Positions 8,389 to 16,510 of a stretch of DNA of 64,000 nucleotides are shown here, in pieces. A program made the position numbers and the translations under genes. Source of the stretch: Pseudomonas sp. ATCC PTA-122608 (GTDB lineage Bacteria; Pseudomonadota; Gammaproteobacteria; Pseudomonadales; Pseudomonadaceae); assembly GCF_001952855.1 (NCBI RefSeq), contig NZ_LPNO01000054.1, positions 1 to 64,000 of the forward strand, read 5' to 3'. Within the stretch, counting starts at the first letter, position 1. Each line of letters begins with the position of its first letter. The notes under the pieces are model-generated. The model ran no database searches. It had not been told where the DNA came from and saw only the letters and a program-made list of their open reading frames with translations.

Positions 8389-9075
8389 ATGTCCACTTCA
8401 AAAACCGCACTGATTATCGGCGCCTCCCGGGGCCTGGGCCTTGGCCTGGCCAAGCAACTGCTGGCGGACGGCTGGGACGTGACCGCCACCGTGCGCGATC
8501 CGCAAAAGGCCGATGCCTTGAAAGCCCTTGGCCCGGTGCAGATCGAAAAGCTCGACATGGATGACCAACAGGCCGTGATCGCCCTGAGCCAGCGCCTCAA
8601 GGCAAAAACCTTCGACCTGCTGTTCGTCAACGCCGGCGTCAAAGGCCCGGCCAATCAGGAACCGGGCCACGCTACCCTGGCTGAGGTCGGCCAACTGTTC
8701 TTCACCAATGCCGTGGCGCCGATCAACCTGGCCCAGCGTTTTGTCGGGCAGATCCGCCCGGATACTGGCGTGCTGGCCTTCATGAGTTCGATCCTCGGCA
8801 GCGTGACCATCCCCGACGGCTCGGACCTGGCCCTGTACAAGGCCAGCAAGGCCGCTCTCAACTCCATGACCAACAGTTTCGTTACCCAGTTGGGTGATCA
8901 GAAATTGACCGTGCTTTCCTTGCACCCAGGCTGGGTGAAAACCGACATGGGCGGCGAAAACGCGCACATCGACGTGCCCACCAGCGTGCGCGGCCTGATC
9001 GATCAGGTAAATGCCTACAGCGGCAAGGGCGGCCATCACTTTGTGGACTACAAAGGCGAGACCATCGCCTGGTAA
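8389..9075 (+). CDS. Short-chain dehydrogenase/reductase
   Basis: 228-residue SDR enzyme. The N-terminal GASRGLGLGLAKQL (residues about 11-24) is the TGxxxGxG-type dinucleotide-binding motif, NAG in LLFVNAGVKGP is the second core motif, and the catalytic Ser with YKASK (Tyr-x-x-x-Lys) follows SDLAL. The start is the ATG at 8389 with AAGGAAG 6-7 nt upstream. It lies just behind the MerR regulator and is probably in the same transcript. Substrate unknown; C-factor-like SDRs have a similar length and layout. Confidence 0.82.
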   Translation: MSTSKTALIIGASRGLGLGLAKQLLADGWDVTATVRDPQKADALKALGPVQIEKLDMDDQQAVIALSQRLKAKTFDLLFVNAGVKGPANQEPGHATLAEVGQLFFTNAVAPINLAQRFVGQIRPDTGVLAFMSSILGSVTIPDGSDLALYKASKAALNSMTNSFVTQLGDQKLTVLSLHPGWVKTDMGGENAHIDVPTSVRGLIDQVNAYSGKGGHHFVDYKGETIAW

Positions 9076-9083
9076 AAAACCGC

Positions 9084-9117
9084 GATCGTTATCGGCCGAT
9101 TGCCGCCGATAACGATC
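9084..9117. terminator. Stem-loop behind the SDR gene
   Basis: A perfect 13-bp inverted repeat, GATCGTTATCGGC (9084-9096) and GCCGATAACGATC (9105-9117), with an 8-nt loop lies 8 bp after the SDR stop codon. No T-tract follows, so it may be a transcript-stabilising hairpin or a weak terminator. Confidence 0.5.
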
Positions 9118-9220
9118 CACACGTAAACTGCGCACCTCGCCCTTCCCGGCGACCCTGGATCAGCAGACAGGGCAACACTGAGCTGGCAAACCTGAACCCA
9201 TCATTCAGAGGAGCCGGCCA

Positions 9221-10579
9221 ATGCCTGCGACCCGTATCTGGTTAAAAAACCCCCTCGCGATTTTCACTGCCAATGGCCTCGACGCCCGTGGTGGCCTGGT
9301 GCTGCAAGACGGTGTGATCACCGAAGTGCTGGGCTGGGGACAAGAGCCCGCCGTGCCCTGCGGACAAGTCTTCGATGCCCGTGAGCATGTCGTCCTTCCG
9401 GGGCTGATCAACACCCACCATCACTTCTATCAAACCCTGACCCGTGCCTGGGCACCGGTGGTTAACCAGCCGCTCTTTCCCTGGTTAAAAACCCTGTACC
9501 CGGTCTGGGCCCGACTCACCCCGGAAAAACTCGCCCTGGCGAGCAAAGTGGCTTTGGCTGAACTGCTGCTCTCCGGCTGCACCACGGCGGCAGACCACCA
9601 CTACCTGTTCCCGGAAGGCCTTGAAAACGCGATCGACATACAAGTCGACAGCGTGCGTGAACTGGGCATGCGCGCCATGCTCACCCGCGGCTCAATGAGC
9701 CTGGGCGAGGCCGACGGCGGGCTGCCACCGCAGCAAACCGTGCAACAGGGCGAAGTGATTCTGGAAGACAGCCGCCGTCTGATCCGCCAGTACCACGAGC
9801 GCGGCGACGGCGCGCAAATCCAGATCGCCCTGGCGCCCTGCTCGCCGTTTTCCGTCACCCCGGAAATCATGGAAGCCAGCGCCGAACTGGCCAACAACCT
9901 CGACGTGCGCCTGCACACGCACCTTGCAGAAACCCTCGATGAAGAAGACTTCTGCCTGCAGCGTTTCGGCCTGCGCACTGTGGATTACCTCGACAGCGTC
10001 GGCTGGCTCGGCCCGCGTACGTGGCTGGCCCATGGGATTCACTTCAACCCGGAAGAAATCGCACGCCTCGGTGCGGCCGGAACGGGGATCTGCCATTGCC
10101 CGAGTTCCAACATGCGCCTGGCATCCGGGATTTGTCCGACCCTCGACCTGCTCGCCGCCGGCGCACCGATTGGCCTGGGCGTGGACGGTTCGGCGTCCAA
10201 TGATGCGTCGAACATGATCCTGGAAACGCGCCAGGCCCTGTACATCCAGCGCCTGCGATACGGGGCGGAGAAAATCACCCCGGAGCTGGTGCTGGGTTGG
10301 GCAACGAAAGGCTCGGCACAGTTACTCGGCCGCAGCGATATCGGCGAACTGGCCGTAGGCAAACAGGCCGACCTGGCGTTGTTCAAACTGGATGAACTGC
10401 GCTTTTCCGGCAGCCATGACCCGATTTCGGCACTGCTGCTGTGCGGCGCCGACCGGGCGGACCGGGTGATGGTCGGGGGCAAATGGCGGGTGATCGACGG
10501 GCAGGTTGAGGGCCTGGATCTGAAAGGTTTGATTGCCGATCACAGCCAGGCGGCACGGGAACTGATCAACCGGACTTAA
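9221..10579 (+). CDS. 8-oxoguanine deaminase
   Basis: 452-residue zinc amidohydrolase of the AtzF/TrzN-like cytosolic deaminase group, converting 8-oxoguanine (and related guanine lesions) to urate-type products and ammonia. Metal-binding motifs are NTHHHFYQ (residues about 64-71), the His in LHTHLAETLDEED, the His in AHGIHF, and the Asp in LGVDGSASND. As I recall it, the sequence is nearly colinear with P. aeruginosa PA0142, characterised as 8-oxoguanine deaminase, including the LTRGSMSLGEADGGLPPQQ segment. Together with the permease and adenine deaminase nearby it indicates a purine salvage/sanitation neighbourhood. Confidence 0.9.
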   Translation: MPATRIWLKNPLAIFTANGLDARGGLVLQDGVITEVLGWGQEPAVPCGQVFDAREHVVLPGLINTHHHFYQTLTRAWAPVVNQPLFPWLKTLYPVWARLTPEKLALASKVALAELLLSGCTTAADHHYLFPEGLENAIDIQVDSVRELGMRAMLTRGSMSLGEADGGLPPQQTVQQGEVILEDSRRLIRQYHERGDGAQIQIALAPCSPFSVTPEIMEASAELANNLDVRLHTHLAETLDEEDFCLQRFGLRTVDYLDSVGWLGPRTWLAHGIHFNPEEIARLGAAGTGICHCPSSNMRLASGICPTLDLLAAGAPIGLGVDGSASNDASNMILETRQALYIQRLRYGAEKITPELVLGWATKGSAQLLGRSDIGELAVGKQADLALFKLDELRFSGSHDPISALLLCGADRADRVMVGGKWRVIDGQVEGLDLKGLIADHSQAARELINRT

Positions 10580-10599
10580 CTGAAGAAACACCCTCAAAA

Positions 10600-10689
10600 T
10601 GTGGGAGCGGGCTTGCTCGCGAAAGCGTTGGGTCAGTCAATATATCTGGCGACTGACACTCCGTATTCGCGAGCAAGCCCGCTCCCACA
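10600..10689. repeat. REPIN (paired REP palindromes), GTGGGAGCGGG type
   Basis: Two inverted copies of the sequence starting TGTGGGAGCGGGCTTGCTCG face each other across a spacer of about 40 bp. This is the REPIN arrangement common between genes of P. fluorescens-group genomes. A partial third copy (CAAGCCCGGTTCCCAC) follows at 10691-10706. It sits between the convergent deaminase and Ca2+/H+ antiporter genes. Confidence 0.9.
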
Positions 10690-10734
10690 CAAGCCCGGTT
10701 CCCACAATTATTTCTGCGGTGTTTTGAGGATCGG

Positions 10735-11823
10735 TTACAACCCCAACAGCGACAACATGATAAACGTCGCAAACAACACAAAATGGGTCATCCCTTCGAT
10801 GGCGTTGGTTTCGCCATCGTTGAGGTTGATCGCACTGACAATCAGCGTGATAAACACCATCACCGTCTGCACCGGCGTCATCGCCATCTGAAACGGCTGG
10901 CCGGTGTAAAGGGCCATCGCTTCCATCACCGGCACCGTCAGGATCACTGTCGACAGCGACGCACCCAGCGCGATGTTCACCACCGACTGCATGCGGTTGG
11001 CCAGTGCTGCGCGCAACGCGGTCAAAATCTCCGGCGCAGCGGAAATCGCGGCCACGATGATCGCCGTGATCACCGGCGGGGCACCGGTTCCTTCCAGGCC
11101 CAGGTCGAGGGTCTTGGACATCACCTCGGCCAACGCACCAATCACGATCACGCCAAACACCAAAGTCCCGACAGAGAACGCCAGGTTAATCGGCGGCGAC
11201 TCTTCTTCCGGCTGTTTCCTGCGGCGTTTTTCCGGGTAGCTGTAGCTGAAGAAATAACTGTGAGGCCCCACCTGCATCCGCAGGAACAACGTGTACAGCA
11301 CCACCATCGCGCCAATGGTGAAGGCCGAGTAAATTTTCCAGTCGGCTTCGGGGATAAATTCCGGCACCACCATCGACACACCCATGGCGGTAAGGATCAT
11401 CACACTGTAGGTCCGCGCCGAATCGTCGTTATAGGACTGCTCGCCATGCTTGATCCCGCCCATCAGCGCCGCCAGGCCGAGGATGCCGTTGATGTCGAGC
11501 ATCACTGCCGAATAAATGGTGTCGCGCACCAGGGTCGGCGACGGCTCGTTACTCATCATGATCGCCAGGATCACCACTTCCACCAACACGGCGGCAAGGG
11601 TCAGGATCATGGTGCCGTAGGGATCGCCAACCTTTTCCGCCAGTTGCTCGGCGTGATGCGCCACGCGCATCGAGGCTACGACGATAAAACCGATCAGCGC
11701 TATGCCGCCGAGCAGCGCCACTATCTGCCCGCTGTGCAGCATCCAGTGCTCCAGCGGATAAGCGGCGATGGCGGCAATCAGCGCCAACAGCATGAATTTT
11801 TCTTGCTTGATAGATGTGAGCAT
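10735..11823 (-). CDS. Calcium/proton antiporter of the ChaA/CaCA family
   Basis: 362-residue membrane protein with about 11 hydrophobic segments in two halves separated by a basic/acidic loop (PEKRRRKQPEEES near residue 205). The two halves carry related acidic motifs: VLVEVVILAIMMSNEPSPTL in the first and AISAAPEILTALRAALANR in the second, typical of cation exchangers of the CaCA superfamily. The inferred function is export of Ca2+ (or Na+/K+) against protons at the inner membrane. The start at 11823 (MLTSIKQEKF) follows AAGG; a reading from 11922 adds a non-conserved N-terminus. Convergent with the deaminase at its 3' side and divergent from adenine deaminase. Confidence 0.85.
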   Translation of the reverse strand: MLTSIKQEKFMLLALIAAIAAYPLEHWMLHSGQIVALLGGIALIGFIVVASMRVAHHAEQLAEKVGDPYGTMILTLAAVLVEVVILAIMMSNEPSPTLVRDTIYSAVMLDINGILGLAALMGGIKHGEQSYNDDSARTYSVMILTAMGVSMVVPEFIPEADWKIYSAFTIGAMVVLYTLFLRMQVGPHSYFFSYSYPEKRRRKQPEEESPPINLAFSVGTLVFGVIVIGALAEVMSKTLDLGLEGTGAPPVITAIIVAAISAAPEILTALRAALANRMQSVVNIALGASLSTVILTVPVMEAMALYTGQPFQMAMTPVQTVMVFITLIVSAINLNDGETNAIEGMTHFVLFATFIMLSLLGL

Positions 11824-12017
11824 TGCAGGCCTTTTGAACGCGGCGAATCCGTCATTGATGGGGTACAGACTGCACCGCGCCGCTAACGTTTCGTTACACC
11901 TTAGTTCACGCATCGCTTGCACGACGTTCGCGGATGCTTACCGCTTGGTCAGGTTTTGCCGATTATTTCGGCGTGCGCCTGTAGAATGCCGCCATTGCAC
12001 CTGATGAGAATTTATAA

Positions 12018-12971
12018 ATGTACGATTGGCTCAACGCCCTGCCCAAGGCTGAATTGCACCTGCACCTGGAAGGCTCGCTGGAGCCTGAGCTGCTGTTCGC
12101 CCTGGCCGAACGCAACAAAATCGCGCTGCCGTGGAACGACGTCGAAACCCTGCGCAAGGCCTACGCCTTCAACAACCTGCAGGAGTTTCTCGACCTCTAC
12201 TACAAAGGCGCCGATGTATTGCGCACCTCCCAGGACTTCTACGACCTGACCTGGGCCTACCTGCTGCGCTGCAAGGCGCAGAACGTGATCCACACCGAGC
12301 CGTTCTTCGACCCGCAGACCCACACCGACCGTGGCGTGCCGTTCGAAGTGGTGCTCAATGGCATCGCCGCCGCGTTGAAAGACGGCGAGCAGCAACTGGG
12401 TATCACCAGTGGTTTGATCCTCAGCTTCCTGCGCCACCTGAGCGAAGAAGAAGCCGAAAAAACCCTCGACCAGGCGCTGCCATTCCGTGATGCGTTTGTT
12501 GCCGTGGGCTTGGACAGTTCGGAAATGGGTCACCCGCCGAGCAAGTTCCAGCGCGTGTTCGACCGTGCCCGTCACGAAGGTTTCCTGACCGTCGCCCACG
12601 CCGGTGAAGAAGGCCCGCCGGAGTACATCTGGGAAGCCATCGACCTGCTGAAAATCCAGCGTATCGACCATGGTGTACGCGCCATTGAAGACGAACGCCT
12701 GATGCAGCGGATCATCGACGAGCAGATCCCGCTGACGGTGTGCCCGCTGTCCAACACCAAGCTCTGCGTGTTTGACGACATGTCCCAGCACAACATCCTC
12801 GACATGCTTGAGCGTGGGGTGAAGGTCACGGTGAACTCGGATGACCCGGCGTACTTCGGCGGTTATGTCACCGAGAACTTCCATGCGCTGTACACCTCCC
12901 TGGGCATGACCCAGGATCAGGCCAAGCGCCTGGCGCAAAACAGCCTGGATGCACGGTTGGTCAAGCCTTAA
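12018..12971 (+). CDS. Adenine deaminase (adenosine deaminase superfamily)
   Basis: 317-residue zinc enzyme. Family motifs are ELHLHLEGSLEPE (residues about 11-23, metal His-x-His), AHAGEEGP (metal His and Glu), RIDHGVRA and NSDDPAYFGG (metal Asp). From memory it is almost colinear with P. aeruginosa PA0148, which was shown to act on adenine rather than adenosine, so adenine to hypoxanthine plus ammonia is the preferred reaction. Many annotations still call it adenosine deaminase (add). The last four bases overlap the stop of the convergent ArsR-type gene. Confidence 0.88.
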   Translation: MYDWLNALPKAELHLHLEGSLEPELLFALAERNKIALPWNDVETLRKAYAFNNLQEFLDLYYKGADVLRTSQDFYDLTWAYLLRCKAQNVIHTEPFFDPQTHTDRGVPFEVVLNGIAAALKDGEQQLGITSGLILSFLRHLSEEEAEKTLDQALPFRDAFVAVGLDSSEMGHPPSKFQRVFDRARHEGFLTVAHAGEEGPPEYIWEAIDLLKIQRIDHGVRAIEDERLMQRIIDEQIPLTVCPLSNTKLCVFDDMSQHNILDMLERGVKVTVNSDDPAYFGGYVTENFHALYTSLGMTQDQAKRLAQNSLDARLVKP

Positions 12972-13660
12972 CCAACGACCGGTCTGGCGAGCCGGGCAAT
13001 TTCCATTTGCCCGGCTTCACTGACCTGCAGCACCTGAGACTCATTGATCACACTGACCCAGTTCGACTGCAAACACAGTTGCAATAGCGCGACCCCCAAC
13101 GCACCGCCCAGGTGCGGCTGCTGTTCGCTCCAATCAAAACAATCACACACGACCGGCTGAACCAGTGCCTGGGTAAAAATCCCCAGCGCAGCGAGTTTGC
13201 GCGCCCCCAGCGGTGTCACTTCAGTGCGCTGCTCCGCACGTTCGATCCACCCTGCTGCCATCATCCGTTGATACAAACCCGCCGCCAGTTCGCCGCCCAG
13301 GTGGCCATGGCAGAGCCTGGCCCGCCGCAAAGCGAGAGGCGCAATCAGTGACTGGGAATGGGTGGGCGTACTGCGTGCAACGCTGGCCATGGTGGTGCAG
13401 GCCAGGGCATCCACGGCGGCGCCCACGTCGGCGGCGGCCATACGGAAAAAGCGTTTGCCGCTACGGGCCTCGACGCGCAACAGCCCGCCGGCCGTCAAAC
13501 GTGTCAGATGAGCATTCGCCGAGGCCGACGACAGCCCCGCCAACGTAGCCAATTCATCGCAAGGTTTAGCCGAGCCGTCCATCAACGCCCAGACCATCGC
13601 GGTGCGTTTCGGGTCGGCCAGCAGGTTGGCGATCTGACTGATGCAAGGTGCCTGTTCCAT
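12968..13660 (-). CDS. ArsR-family winged-helix regulator
   Basis: 230-residue regulator: an ArsR-type winged helix at residues 1-85 (SQIANLLADPKRTAMVWALM, then a recognition helix SSASANAHLTRL) followed by an extra C-terminal domain of about 140 residues, longer than a classic ArsR protein. The N-terminus carries one Cys (EQAPCISQ) and the C-terminal part has VVCDCFDW; no CxC in the recognition helix as in ArsR itself. The start (MEQAPC) at 13660 has GGGAG about 12 nt upstream. Target unknown. Convergent with adenine deaminase, with a 4-bp overlap. Confidence 0.75.
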   Translation of the reverse strand: MEQAPCISQIANLLADPKRTAMVWALMDGSAKPCDELATLAGLSSASANAHLTRLTAGGLLRVEARSGKRFFRMAAADVGAAVDALACTTMASVARSTPTHSQSLIAPLALRRARLCHGHLGGELAAGLYQRMMAAGWIERAEQRTEVTPLGARKLAALGIFTQALVQPVVCDCFDWSEQQPHLGGALGVALLQLCLQSNWVSVINESQVLQVSEAGQMEIARLARPVVG

Positions 13661-13798
13661 GTGCTCATTCACTCCCTGTTGAATCATTCGTCTGCTGCAG
13701 TTCGCGGAAAAGTATAAGCGTGAAAACGCCGGGTTCCGTGCCGTCTTACAGCGCAACCAAGGACAGAGGCTGAAGGAAATTTCCCGATATTCCCGGAG

Positions 13799-14728
13799 TT
13801 AGGGTGTAGGGGCGGACCGCTCCGGCAACTGCGCAGTCAATGTCGCACAACGAGCAACGAGCATTTCCCGCAGAAGATTGATCGGCTTGCTCAGTTGCGC
13901 GCGATGGGCGCACAGCAGGTTGAGCGGCGTACGCTCGCCTCGCAGCTCCGGCAGGATCAGGCGCAAGCGGCCGGCCAGTACATCAGAGCTGACATCCAGC
14001 CAGGACTTGTAGGCGATACCCACCCCGGCCACCGCCCAGCGCCGCACCACATCGGCATCGTCACTGAATCGGTCGCCGGTCACGGTCAGGCTGATGTCGC
14101 GCTTGCCATCGTTGAAACCCCAATGGTCATGCACCCGGCTGCCGAGCATATACAGCAGGCAATTGTGTTGGGTGAGCTGTTCCAGATGGCGCGGTTCGCC
14201 ATGCCGCGCCAGATAGCTGGGGGCGGCGCAGAGCACGCGGTAGTTGTCCGGGGCGATGGGCAGCGCAATCAGGCTGGAATCTTCCGGCTCGCCGTAGCGC
14301 AGGGCGATGTCCACCGGCTGGCGGAACAGGTCGGCAATCCGGTCGCCCAACAGCAGGCGTACGCTCAGGTCGGGGTATTCGCGCTGGAACTCATCCAGCC
14401 AGGGCAACAGCTGGTTACGCCCAAAGTCCGACGGCGCCGACAGTTGCAGCACCCCGCTGACTTGGTCCTGGCCACTGGCCAATAAGCGCCGGCCTTCATC
14501 CAGGCTGCTCAAGGCGGCACGGGCGTACTCCAGAAAGCCCTCACCCTCGGCGGTCAGGCGCAGGCTGCGGGTGGAGCGCGCCAGCAAACGTGCGCCCAGT
14601 TGCTGTTCGATACGCTTCAACGCCGCGCTGGCCACCGCCGCCGACATGTCCATGACCCGCGCCGCCGCCGAAAGGCTGCCCAGGTCTGCCGCACGCACAA
14701 ACAACTGCAAGTCATCAAAACGCAGCAC
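13799..14728 (-). CDS. LysR-type regulator (divergent from quinol monooxygenase)
   Basis: 309-residue LysR-family protein. The HTH is at residues 1-60 (FDDLQLFVRAADLGSLSAAA, then SAAVASAALKRIEQQLG), with a C-terminal substrate-binding domain from about residue 90 (SGVLQLSAPSDFGR). It belongs to the DsdC/CrgA-like branch judged by that segment and FRQPVDIALRYGE. The divergent intergenic space to the quinol monooxygenase/quinone oxidoreductase pair suggests it regulates them, probably in response to quinones or oxidants; this is inferred from context only. Confidence 0.85.
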   Translation of the reverse strand: MLRFDDLQLFVRAADLGSLSAAARVMDMSAAVASAALKRIEQQLGARLLARSTRSLRLTAEGEGFLEYARAALSSLDEGRRLLASGQDQVSGVLQLSAPSDFGRNQLLPWLDEFQREYPDLSVRLLLGDRIADLFRQPVDIALRYGEPEDSSLIALPIAPDNYRVLCAAPSYLARHGEPRHLEQLTQHNCLLYMLGSRVHDHWGFNDGKRDISLTVTGDRFSDDADVVRRWAVAGVGIAYKSWLDVSSDVLAGRLRLILPELRGERTPLNLLCAHRAQLSKPINLLREMLVARCATLTAQLPERSAPTP

Positions 14729-14845
14729 GCTGACCGCCCATTATCAAAAAAATGTTGAAAGAGACTGCTCTTTTAGCGGGTTTTATCTTCGAGAGAAATA
14801 GCCAATCATCTGTCCATCCCGTTCATCACGTATCTGGAGTCGAAT

Positions 14846-15139
14846 ATGTCTGCTGCCTTTAACGTCATCGCCACGCTGATCGCCAAACCCGGCCAACATG
14901 CCACCCTGGAAACCCTGCTGCGCGAGCTGCTGGAACCGACCCGCGTCGAGGCTGGCTGCCAGCAGTACGACCTGCACCAGGACCTGCAACACCCCGAGAC
15001 CTTCTACATGCTCGAACGCTGGAGCGACGACGCCGCGCTGGCCGACCACGACCAGAGCGCCCATATCCAGAATTTCCGCGCCAAGGCTGCCGACGTGCTC
15101 GAGCATTTCGAACTCAAGCGCCTGAAGTTTCTTGCCTGA
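14846..15139 (+). CDS. Putative quinol monooxygenase (ABM domain)
   Basis: 97-residue single-domain protein of the antibiotic biosynthesis monooxygenase (ABM) fold, related to YgiN. Visible features are the N-terminal strand FNVIATLIAKPGQ, the CQQYDLHQD strand, the conserved TFYMLERWSDDAAL and the DHDQSAH helix. Such dimeric cofactorless enzymes oxidise quinols or hydroxyaromatics. It is 27 bp upstream of a quinone oxidoreductase-type gene on the same strand, supporting joint quinone or aromatic redox metabolism under the divergent LysR regulator. Confidence 0.82.
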   Translation: MSAAFNVIATLIAKPGQHATLETLLRELLEPTRVEAGCQQYDLHQDLQHPETFYMLERWSDDAALADHDQSAHIQNFRAKAADVLEHFELKRLKFLA

Positions 15140-15166
15140 TCAACCGGCCCCTTTTTGGAAACCATC

Positions 15167-16180
15167 ATGAAAGCCATCGCCTACTACGCCGCATTGCCCA
15201 TCAACGATCCAAAATCCCTGCAAGACATCGAACTGCCAGAACCGGTCGCCGGCCCCCGCGACCTGCTGGTGGAAGTCAAAGCCATCTCGGTGAACCCGGT
15301 GGACACCAAGGTGCGCCAGAACGTCGCCCCGGAAAACGGTGCCGCCAAAGTGCTGGGCTGGGACGTGGCAGGTGTGGTCAAGGCCGTGGGCAGTGAAGTG
15401 AGCTTGTTCAAGGTCGGTGACAAGGTGTTCTACGCCGGCTCCCTGGTACGTCCCGGTGGCAACAGCGAACTGCACACCGTGGATGAGCGCATCGTCGGCC
15501 ACATGCCGAAAACCCTGGGTTTCGCCGACGCGGCCGCTCTGCCGCTGACCGCCATCACCGCCTGGGAGTTGCTGTTCGAACGCCTGCAAGTGCGCGAAGG
15601 CAAGACCGATGAAGGCCAGAGCCTGCTGATCGTCGGTGCGTCGGGTGGTGTGGGATCTATCCTGACCCAATTGGCGAAACAGCTTACCGGCCTGAAAGTC
15701 ATCGGCACTGCCTCCCGGCCTGAAACCCAAGCCTGGGCCAAGGACCTGGGCGCCGACCTGGTGATCGACCACAGCAAACCGTTGAGCGAAGAATTGAAAA
15801 ACGCTGGCCATCCGCAGGTGAACTACGTCGCCAGCCTGACCCAGACCGACCAGCACCTGGACCAACTGGTGGAAGCGCTGATTCCACAAGGCAAACTGGC
15901 GCTGATCGACGATCCCAAGGCGCTGGATATCAGCAAGCTCAAGCGCAAGAGCCTGTCCCTGCATTGGGAGTTCATGTACACCCGCTCGATGTTCGAGACC
16001 AGCGACATGATCGAGCAGCACAACCTGCTCAATCGCGTGGCCGAACTGATCGACGCCGGCACCCTGAAAACCACGGTGGGCGAGCACTTTGGCGTGATCA
16101 ACGCGGCCAACCTGCGCCGCGCCCACGAACTGCTGGAAAGCGGCAAGGCCAAGGGCAAGATCGTGCTGGAAGGGTTCTAA
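15167..16180 (+). CDS. Zinc-type alcohol dehydrogenase / quinone oxidoreductase family protein
   Basis: 337-residue MDR-superfamily NADPH-dependent oxidoreductase. The N-terminal GroES-like domain includes VEVKAISVNPVDTK (residues about 36-49), and the Rossmann motif is LLIVGASGGVGSILTQLAKQ near residue 155. The usual catalytic and structural zinc cysteines are missing, so it is a zinc-independent quinone/enone reductase despite the common family name. The start is the ATG at 15167 with GGAA 8 nt upstream; a TTG 12 bp earlier overlaps that site. Likely operon with the ABM monooxygenase. Confidence 0.87.
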   Translation: MKAIAYYAALPINDPKSLQDIELPEPVAGPRDLLVEVKAISVNPVDTKVRQNVAPENGAAKVLGWDVAGVVKAVGSEVSLFKVGDKVFYAGSLVRPGGNSELHTVDERIVGHMPKTLGFADAAALPLTAITAWELLFERLQVREGKTDEGQSLLIVGASGGVGSILTQLAKQLTGLKVIGTASRPETQAWAKDLGADLVIDHSKPLSEELKNAGHPQVNYVASLTQTDQHLDQLVEALIPQGKLALIDDPKALDISKLKRKSLSLHWEFMYTRSMFETSDMIEQHNLLNRVAELIDAGTLKTTVGEHFGVINAANLRRAHELLESGKAKGKIVLEGF

Positions 16181-16195
16181 CGAAAGGTTCTGTCA

Positions 16196-16231
16196 GTGTC
16201 GTCTGTTATTCATGTGAGTAATGGACGACAC
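16196..16231. terminator. Long hairpin after the oxidoreductase gene
   Basis: GTGTCGTC (16196-16203) and GACGACAC (16224-16231) pair perfectly. Inside them TTATTCA and TGAGTAA also pair (one G-U), separated by TG/TG internal loops. It begins 16 bp after the stop codon. There is no T-rich tail, so it may be a processing or stabilising hairpin instead of an intrinsic terminator. Confidence 0.4.
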
Positions 16232-16325
16232 CGCTAGTCAGAGACTTGATCCTTGTCATATTTGTGAGCGTATTCGGGTTTATATTGGCCGCCTTTGCCA
16301 CGCAATTTACGTGAGGAAGTCAGCA

Positions 16326-16505
16326 ATGAAGATCCTGATAAAAGCGCTAGCAAGATCCGAAGGCAACAAATGGCAGGTCCGTCTCGACCAGAACGCCTTT
16401 ACCTTCCGCAGTGAGGCCGAAGCCCGCGCGTTTGCCGACACCCTGCAAACCCGTATCCAGGCCCCTCACCGATTCCCCGAAAGCCAGCAGCGTTCTGCTG
16501 GCTGA
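16326..16505 (+). CDS. Small conserved-looking hypothetical protein, 59 aa
   Basis: A 59-residue basic protein starting MKILIKALARSEGNKWQVRL. A strong ribosome binding site (GAGGAAG, 6 nt before the ATG) argues that it is real. The layout (beta-strand, an FRSEAEARAFADTL helix, polar tail) suggests a compact single domain with no membrane segment. It ends 5 bp before the stop of the convergent MFS gene. Function not recognised. Confidence 0.65.
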   Translation: MKILIKALARSEGNKWQVRLDQNAFTFRSEAEARAFADTLQTRIQAPHRFPESQQRSAG

Positions 16506-16510
16506 CCCGC

